Shown here: positions 48,701 to 56,110 of the stretch, in pieces
How positions within the stretch are numbered: the stretch's first letter is position 1
Layout of the letters: each line of letters begins with the position of its first letter
Assembly (NCBI GenBank): GCA_033557835.1
Contig: JAWQRO010000114.1
Coordinates: forward strand, 1 to 56,110
DNA from: Helochares maculicollis
Lineage: Eukaryota > Arthropoda > Insecta > Coleoptera > Hydrophilidae
Direction: 5' to 3'
DNA: 56,110 bases
The notes under the pieces: model-generated
Told to the model about the DNA's origin: nothing
Seen by the model: only the letters and a program-made list of their open reading frames with translations
Database searches by the model: none
Made by a program: the position numbers and the translations under genes

Positions 48701-50250
48701 GAAATAAGAATAAAGGACGAAAGTAGTTTTGCTTTTACTTCAGTACTTAAATTTTTATTTGGTAAATAACAAAGAAAAGAAACTCTCACATTATCCGAGA
48801 TTGTTTACATCACAATGACATTTTTTCACAAAAAAGATATGCTATATAAGCAAACAGACATTTAAAAAATGCGAAAAACGTTCTTACATCATTTTTTACA
48901 TTTAATTCCTTCATTTTTAAATATTTTTAGAATAATAATTTTTTCCCTAAGTTTTCGTCTTCAAGTGGTTTTCATCGTTAAATTTCTTTAATTTAGTTCT
49001 TTTATGTTGATAGTCTACCGCCTTCGTCTTAAAGTGCCTCATTTTCCTTAAACGACAGTAGAGCAGTTTTCACTTGAACGCTTCCCAACAAAGCATATAA
49101 ACTGTCGTGGACTTCCCACACTGGCTTGCTTTCTAACCATCTTAAATTCATTTCTCCTTTATCTTAGTAAAGAAATTCTCTCTCTTAGCGATGGTCATGA
49201 TGTGCAGTCCAAGCGTGAGTCTTCTTTACTTTCACTTTCTAATTTCGTTCATTGCACCTTAGCTATTACATTACTCATTCATTTATACGCGTATTCCCCA
49301 GTATTTGATAACAAATTCCACTATAACACACATCGAAATCGCACACCAATCGACTATCTTCACTGTCTTTGTGTTGCCTGATATTTCTTTATAAAGAGTG
49401 AATATTAAATGCTGTACCCGCTTCAATGAATCATAAAAAACCACATATTAATTTACGCGCTTATCACGTTTTGTTGCTGTTGGCAAAACCTTATCTTGAG
49501 CCTTTGTTCTCCAACATAAAAACGCCTAATGACTATTCTGGGATATCACCGAGTGAAACCGCAAAATGCAATGGTGTTTAATAACTCGTATGATGTAAAA
49601 TTTCTTTTCATAACGCTGTAAAGTTATTGAATTTCTTTTCTTCACTCGTCACAACGGATCCCCAAAAAGGTCGACAACCTGAAGAACAAATTTTGTCCGA
49701 ACAAATAATATCCTACTGAAAATATCTAAGGGTTATTTGCTGTAATCCATTCTCCAGGCAGCTACCAAATTATCACCAAATCGTTAAAAAACGTGACGGC
49801 TCTGTTTGTTCAGTTCCGAAACCACAGTTACATGTTTGCTCCGTTCATTTAGAGGCTTTGCTGCAAATCTCATTGTTGATCCAATGTACTTAATGCATAT
49901 TCAAGGTCACATACATTAGAACTTCGACGTTATTACTTCTTTAAACATTGCTTTTCGACGTTTACGCGTTCCTCTTGTACGTGGACAACTGAAAAATTGC
50001 CTTTTATTGTATGCGTTCGGTTTTACTTCCTTAATGATTTACATAAATGTCATAGATTAGCAAAGAGATGGCTTTTAATAACCTTGCTGGTTCAGCTTGG
50101 TTATCTTCGCCATGACGGGAGTAAAGATGACTTGAGACTTGTATGACGGCGACATTTTTGTGGAGAGCCTTTTTTTTAGTATGAACTGGTTTTCGTTACT
50201 ACTAAAACTGCTAAATTATGCAAATTTACTACAGATGCCTTCTTTATTAG
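42750..50250. other. Gene-free AT-rich DNA
   Basis: No recognised exon or repeat family. The longest open frame is 114 codons on the minus strand (48036-48380), of ordinary composition but without any motif I know, and is most likely chance. Bases 49000-50250 are slightly less AT-rich. Confidence 0.4.
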
Positions 50251-50269
50251 CTGTGCATTTTTTGAATTA

Positions 50270-50460
50270 ATTATAAGTTTGGAGGAGCGTTTCACTCGCA
50301 GCGCAGGTAGATTATATAATTTTGAGCGGCATGTGCAGCGAGGAGGACAGAGAGATGAACGAAAGGCAAAAATAAAAGAATTCCAGCAAGAGATGGGATG
50401 AGAGGAGGTATTGAGCAGTAGCGATAATTATATTTGGCAGATGGACTGTAATTGTGACTC
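50270..50460. other. Isolated GC-richer island, function unknown
   Basis: A purine-rich, CpG-containing patch (GGAGGAGCG, CACTCGCAGCGCAG, GAGCGGCATGTGCAGCGAGGAGG) inside otherwise AT-rich DNA. On the plus strand CGCAGGTAG resembles a splice donor. It could be the first exon or promoter of a gene extending beyond the window. No protein match is visible. Confidence 0.3.
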
Positions 50461-53400
50461 CTTTAGGCTGTAAGTGAAAGATTATTGAGAAATGCTATTT
50501 AATATCTTGATGGGTTTTAATTAATTGTAAAAAGAAACAATTATTTGTTTTCCCGTAAACAAAATCAGGAGTTGAAAGCTTCATGTGCTTAAGATTAAAA
50601 TGCAATTTGGCTATAAACGATTGTGTATTTAGATACAATGAGGCTCTTTTGTAATTGAATGTATATTCAATTATATTGTGATATCGATTCTCGACTATCT
50701 TTTTGACTGGACTTCAACGTCTTAGGTTATGTTGCCCCTGATGAAATTATCGTAAACTTGTTTCCCATTTGTTTCATAATTTATGCAATGCAAAAAATTA
50801 GAAATGCATGTCGTTAATGAAAAAAGTAAAAAATGACAAGAAACTAGAGCAACCAAATCGGCTATCAAACTTCATATGCATAGACACAAAATTTGTCACA
50901 AGTAGTTAATTAAATTGATATTCTTTTTACAGATGTCGGGAAAATTTTTTTCAAATACATACTATATATTTTATTTGTAAATATTGTAGTGAAAATAATT
51001 AGTTTAATGTAGCTAAAGTTATTCACTAATGTTTTTAAATTCCTGTTAACGAAATAAAATATTTTCAAAAAATGCCAATGATAGGGTCGTAAAATATGAT
51101 GCGATTAGGTAGTGCTACAGGTAGATATGATGAATAACTTTCAGCAAATGTGTTAGATATCTTACAAAAAATGATTTAGATGATAGAAACATTATAGTTG
51201 GAGTATAAATGAATTCATGAACACATCATCAAAACAATCGGTGTGCAATAATAATATATTTTAGAACAATACTTATTACTAATATTTTTACGGTAAAGTA
51301 ATGTTTGATCTTAAGCATTGATTAAGTTTGTAAACATTTGGATTTATTCCGAAAATTACTGTTTCTTAGAAATGTTTTTGACTTGACTCTATATGTAAGT
51401 TTGACTTTTAGTAGGATTCTGTAATTTAATATGATGAGGTAGCGTTTGAAAGTGTGCGACTTAAGTTATTTTGCATAGCTTTATTGTCAATCTGCTTGGT
51501 ATTGTTTAACTGTTTCCATTAAATTTATGAAATCACATATAAAATAAATTTTGTCAAATATGGAATTTAGGGTACATTATAGGATTTTCCTAAATTCTTA
51601 GATAATTTTATTTTGGTAGGCATTCAATCACTTAGTAATGCTATAATTGATAAAAAATATATAGTTTGACCACAGGATAGGATTCGCTAGAGTCCAACAA
51701 TAATATTTAAAACTGTTACTCTTTTCTCTAAGTTTACCAAAATAGTTTATTGGATAATGGCAAAAAGAAGAAAATACCAAAGGCTGTCGAAGAGTAATTC
51801 AAACCCAATAACTCACAATGTCATCAAATATTCTTATTTATACTTGAAAAGTATACGCCAATAAAATTTTCAGATCACTTCCTAAAGAACTTGGGAAATT
51901 GAAATTTTAAAGCATATTTATTGTTGTTACATATGTACTATATACTTAGTTAAGATATATTAAAGTAATGTTACGCATAGGAAATCTAGACAATTTGTGA
52001 GCTAATGCACAATTTTTATACTTGTAAGTCTATTGGCTATTTCTTTGACTAAAATTGATAAATTCGATAATTCAGTCAGTTGTTTACCAAAACTTTGGCA
52101 TCAGTAAAATATTTTATGATGTTACTTTTAAATTACGTATTTCTTCACATTGTTTTTATCTGAAGTTAAAATGCATTAAAAACTATTTTCTAATAAAACA
52201 AAAAGAAGCTAATTCCTGTACAATACTTTTTCAAAAAAGCGTGCGTTTATTAGAAGTTTTGCTACGTAGAAATTATAGATTATTCTGTATAGCTATTTTC
52301 GAATAGTTTCTGAGACTTGATCACTGAGTGCAAAGATCTGAAGATCTTAAAGAATATCTATTCAGATGCGATACAGATAAATAAGATATAGCTTGTAATG
52401 AATGTGGAAATTTTGAGCTGCGAATTTAATAAAGATATTTTCAATTTGTTTGTTAAATTCCTCAATACTTCAAAATCTCCTAGTCCTTCTGAGCTCTTCT
52501 CAACTTTTCAAAATTGTAACTACTGCATTATTGTATAGGATGAAAATACATCAACTTACAACAGGAAGTTAACTCTAGAACTGAGATTGATATTATTGTG
52601 GTTATAGTACAGCCACAATTTTTAGTTCTCAAATAAATCATCTGAGCATGCAATTGAATTGAAATTACTTATTATAACCAAGAAGTGTAAAGGTGATGAA
52701 TATAAATAAGAGATGAATTATCTCATATCACCAACAATGAAATTAAAATAATTATAACTGAATGTGCCATGGTATGATAATAATCCCAGCTTGTGTTTTG
52801 TAATTATCATAACTACTAACTAGACTATTTGGACTAGCAATAATTGAATTTGTATATATTTGGGATTGTTCCAAAATCTATAGTTTCTATTCATAGAATT
52901 ATTTCAACTAATTTGCTAACCAATGCAAAATAGTTAAACAAACTTGTCACTTCTTTAAGATCCACTTAGTCATTCAAGACGATTGTAAAATTTAAACGTA
53001 TAAATTAAACAATTTATCTTCAATTTTATAGAATGTATTAAATATGGATAGTTCTTACTTTGCATTGTGCATCTTCAGAAATTGTGTAAGTATATGACAT
53101 TGAATTCTATGAATTTTGTAAGTGAAAAATATGTGTTTTAGTACCACTTTGAAACGAACAAATTTTGCTATCTTTAAATTTCTAAATAATAAGTTAAATT
53201 TATTAGCAATTGACACGATAGGTCATATAAGTAACAATAGGAAATCGTTATGTATTAATATTTTATTTCGATTTTTATAGTTAAACGTCATGAATTTGTA
53301 GAGTCGTCTTATAAATTGTACTCTTCATCATGCATTTCCATGTTCAATGCGTATCTCTTTAGCTGCATGGGGAACTTAGGCAAGAAGCGGTCCTAATCAA

Positions 53401-56110
53401 GATACTTGTAGATTCACATGCTTACACCTGGTTAATAATACATACACCATTTCAAAATTCAATTGGTAAAGCACTCATCTGAATGTCCAAGGAGACAGCA
53501 GGACACTTGAGGAGCGTTTATAAGGGAGTCGCATGAACATATGCTTTGCTATACTGGACGTGTGTAATAACCATGCGTGCGTCCTCGATATGCACAGGCC
53601 AATGACCACGTCAATGTTACACAGACAAAACAATATGTAGGAAATATCTGTAGTACACAGGATTATCGAGAAAAAAATGTATTTTAACAACCTCAATGTC
53701 AATTGATTCGAATTAAAAAATCAAGGAAAGCAAATACGCTCTCCACAAAAGCAACAACTCGCTGTGCTTCTAAAAACCAAAAGGAAAAACTGAGCCCATG
53801 GAAAATTAGCTTAGCCGCAGTTCATACGTGAAATTAACTTTATAGTGTAAGCCTTTGTCGTATTGTAGAAAACGATTTCGAAAAGTGAAACGTAAATAAC
53901 TTAAAACTTTATAAAGGTGGTACAAAATCCTAAACAAAACAAACTATGGATCAAAAATTGGAGGATACGCAGTATTTTAAATGCCAATGAATCGAAATGT
54001 GCCATTGTACTAAAACATAAAAAATTTAAAATCAAACTAAATGAAATACGTAAAAGCAAACCAAACGGAATTCAGCAAATTTAAGGCGAACAATTTTGAC
54101 GCAAAGCGATTATTAATATGACGTTATTTAATTTGCAATTATTTAACTTCTTATTTCAGATCGTTTTTGTTCCGCATCCTTCATTATTCCCGATATTTGC
54201 GTCGTACTCGTTGCGCCTAGCAAAGTAAATAATTAACTCGAATTGTTTGTATATTTACATTTTAATAAGGCGCGATAAAGGCAAGAGTCTCCACAATGAC
54301 GGCCGACTCATCGTTACCTGCGATTTCTTTAGAAAAACACCTGAAAATCCTTGAACTTCATGCTACTGACGATTTTTAATCACAACTACTATTAGATAAA
54401 AGAAGAAACTACCTATCAGGAATTCCGGTTTTATTCATAAATTTTACGCAATCTTACATAAGTCGCCGTATTTTTTGCTATATTATAAACGGAATATCGC
54501 TGCCGTAAAATACCTTAATTAGTAGTAAAATGCATATCTTAATTTTTATTCACCACATGGTTGTTAATCGAAAGTTTGCTATTTGGCTCTTTATGTTTTT
54601 GCAATTAACGATAGCGAAAGCTTTATGGCTCGAAAAATGAATTGGTTAATGAGGTTGTAAATTTTAATTTTTTTTCAAACGCGAAGTTTGTAAGTTTTCT
54701 TTTTACGGATTGTTTACTAATTTTCTGTTCTACTATTTTTGCTTCCAGGTTGCGTAATTCAGTTTGGCTTTTATTGTGCGCCTTTTAATTAGTTTTCACG
54801 TTTATCATTTGTATTGTGATGAATAATATGATGAATGTTAGCCGCATAGTAGCTTGGGTCGTTAATTTTTACGCGATGGAATGATTCATTTAACCATCTT
54901 TATAAATCATGCAGGGAGCTTTAAAGATGTGTTGAATAGGTAACAACAAATAACGCATACAAATGTGGAGATCGCGTACATGCCGGTAGTGACTCATTAG
55001 AATGTTGTGTATTTTTTACATTTTTGTCTGGCTATAGTGGTCATGACTGGATGATCAATATTGATTCTTTTAGATGAGCATTTGTTTATCTACCCATGTT
55101 AAAATATAATTTGGCGCTAGGCATCTGCTTTTAATGTGAATAAGCTTTCGTTTATGTAAACGTTTTTGTTTCTACATTAGTAGGACATCATGGAACAATA
55201 TAAAGAATATATAGAATGTATTTATGTACTAGCTTCGCTTTGCATTATTTTTCTAGAAAATGTTATTTCTCAGTCTTAAGTTGATGCAGCTAAGACACTT
55301 AAAACTATAATTCGGAGCCTATTAACACTTAAAAGCAATTAGTATGTAAAGAGGAAAATTATTTAAAACTTTTCTTGTTTATCATTTTTCCTAGTAGTAG
55401 TTAGCGTTCGAATTTGATTTAGTAGTTTAGATTTGATATGCAGAATTTGTGTTTTTATGTATGTATCATAGCAATTTTGTAGTATTTATCATATGTGATT
55501 AATATATTGTTATCTATATTAAGTATACCGTGAGGTTAAATAATAAAGCTTTTTAAATAATAAAAATTGTATATATTTTTTGTTACATTACAGTACTGTT
55601 TGGGGATATTTAACTTTTTTGACAACAGCTAATCTTCATATTGCAATTAACTAGATACGCATAAGCAAAGAAATGATTTACTGATATGAAATAAATTATA
55701 TTTACAATTGACTTTTTCAAAAATAGTTTTCAATTTGTCAATAACAACCATGTTTACATTATTTGACATCATGATTTGAGTAAATATTCTTTGTATGATC
55801 TTTTTATTTTATTGTTTGCTGTTTATTTATGTATGGCTTGTTAAAATTTCAATTTATTGGTAGAATTTATGCACGCCATTAATATTTAGCAACGATTACT
55901 GTGAGTTATTTCAATGCATCAGGTGAAAATAATTTCATTGTACTTTTATAATGACACTAGTGTAGCTACATAGCTACATCACACAGACATATACCACTAA
56001 CATAAATAGAAAATATCTTGTTATAAATGTACAAAGTTGTGACACAACATTACACCCCCAAAAACGAAAATGTAATCTTTAACGCGATACTTCAAGTTTA
56101 GCAAGTGAAC
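50460..56110. other. Gene-free AT-rich DNA to the window end
   Basis: No recognised exon. A 27-codon open frame with a good start context (CCACAATGACGG, 54296-54379, plus) and a short palindromic TGTAGCTACA (about 55962) are the only small structures noted. Neither is enough to call a gene. Confidence 0.4.

Noticed and set aside
54296..54379. 27-codon open frame with a good start context (CCACAATGACGG)
   Set aside because: Too short to judge, no homology, and no donor site that would continue it into another exon.

Overview
This is an AT-rich animal nuclear sequence, almost certainly from an insect. The evidence is spliceosomal genes with short GT-AG introns, an insect-like 26S proteasome ATPase, a TIS11/TTP-family zinc-finger gene, and a mobile-element load of RTE-type LINEs, a mariner and a ZBED-type hAT. 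The order of insect cannot be fixed from the sequence. Three real protein genes are visible, all on the minus strand: an RMND5-type GID/CTLH ubiquitin ligase gene (3' part only, 9442-10307), Rpt3/PSMC4 (complete, 14207-16163) and Tis11 (complete, 22218-26944).

Layout. Bases 1-9050 are a transposon graveyard. A plus-strand fragment of an RTE-type LINE (1-942) abuts a nearly full-length minus-strand copy of the same family (943-3890), so the shared segments form a roughly 0.94-kb inverted repeat. A dead hAT transposase follows (3920-5402, minus). A second, different RTE-type LINE (about 5570-8850, plus) follows and appears to sit inside the 5' side of the hAT. Bases 9180-10310 carry the last two exons of RMND5. 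Bases 10320-14100 carry an interspersed-repeat-like segment, a decayed mariner (11481-12609) and a third, 5'-truncated copy of the first LINE (12612-13263). Rpt3 has four coding exons. A gene-free stretch of about 5 kb follows, then the Tis11 3' flank, its main coding exon, a 3.95-kb intron and a small first exon with a GC-richer promoter at about 26.95-27.2 kb. From 27.2 kb to the end (about 29 kb) I see no recognisable gene.

How the genes relate. Rpt3 is an ATPase of the 19S proteasome base. RMND5 is a RING subunit of the GID/CTLH E3 ligase, which feeds proteins to the proteasome. Tis11 binds AU-rich mRNA elements and recruits the CCR4-NOT deadenylase. Protein and mRNA turnover genes thus sit side by side, but nothing shows co-regulation.

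Most notable non-genic structure: Tis11 intron 1 holds an intact-looking non-autonomous DNA transposon with 112-bp terminal inverted repeats (one mismatch) and a 6-bp target duplication. The same intron holds a regular 31-bp minisatellite and a degenerate array with a period of about 20 bp. Three perfect TGACGTCA (CRE/ATF) sites lie within 6.5 kb upstream of Tis11. I found no convincing new biological system. The foldback transposon in the Tis11 intron is the best candidate for follow-up.
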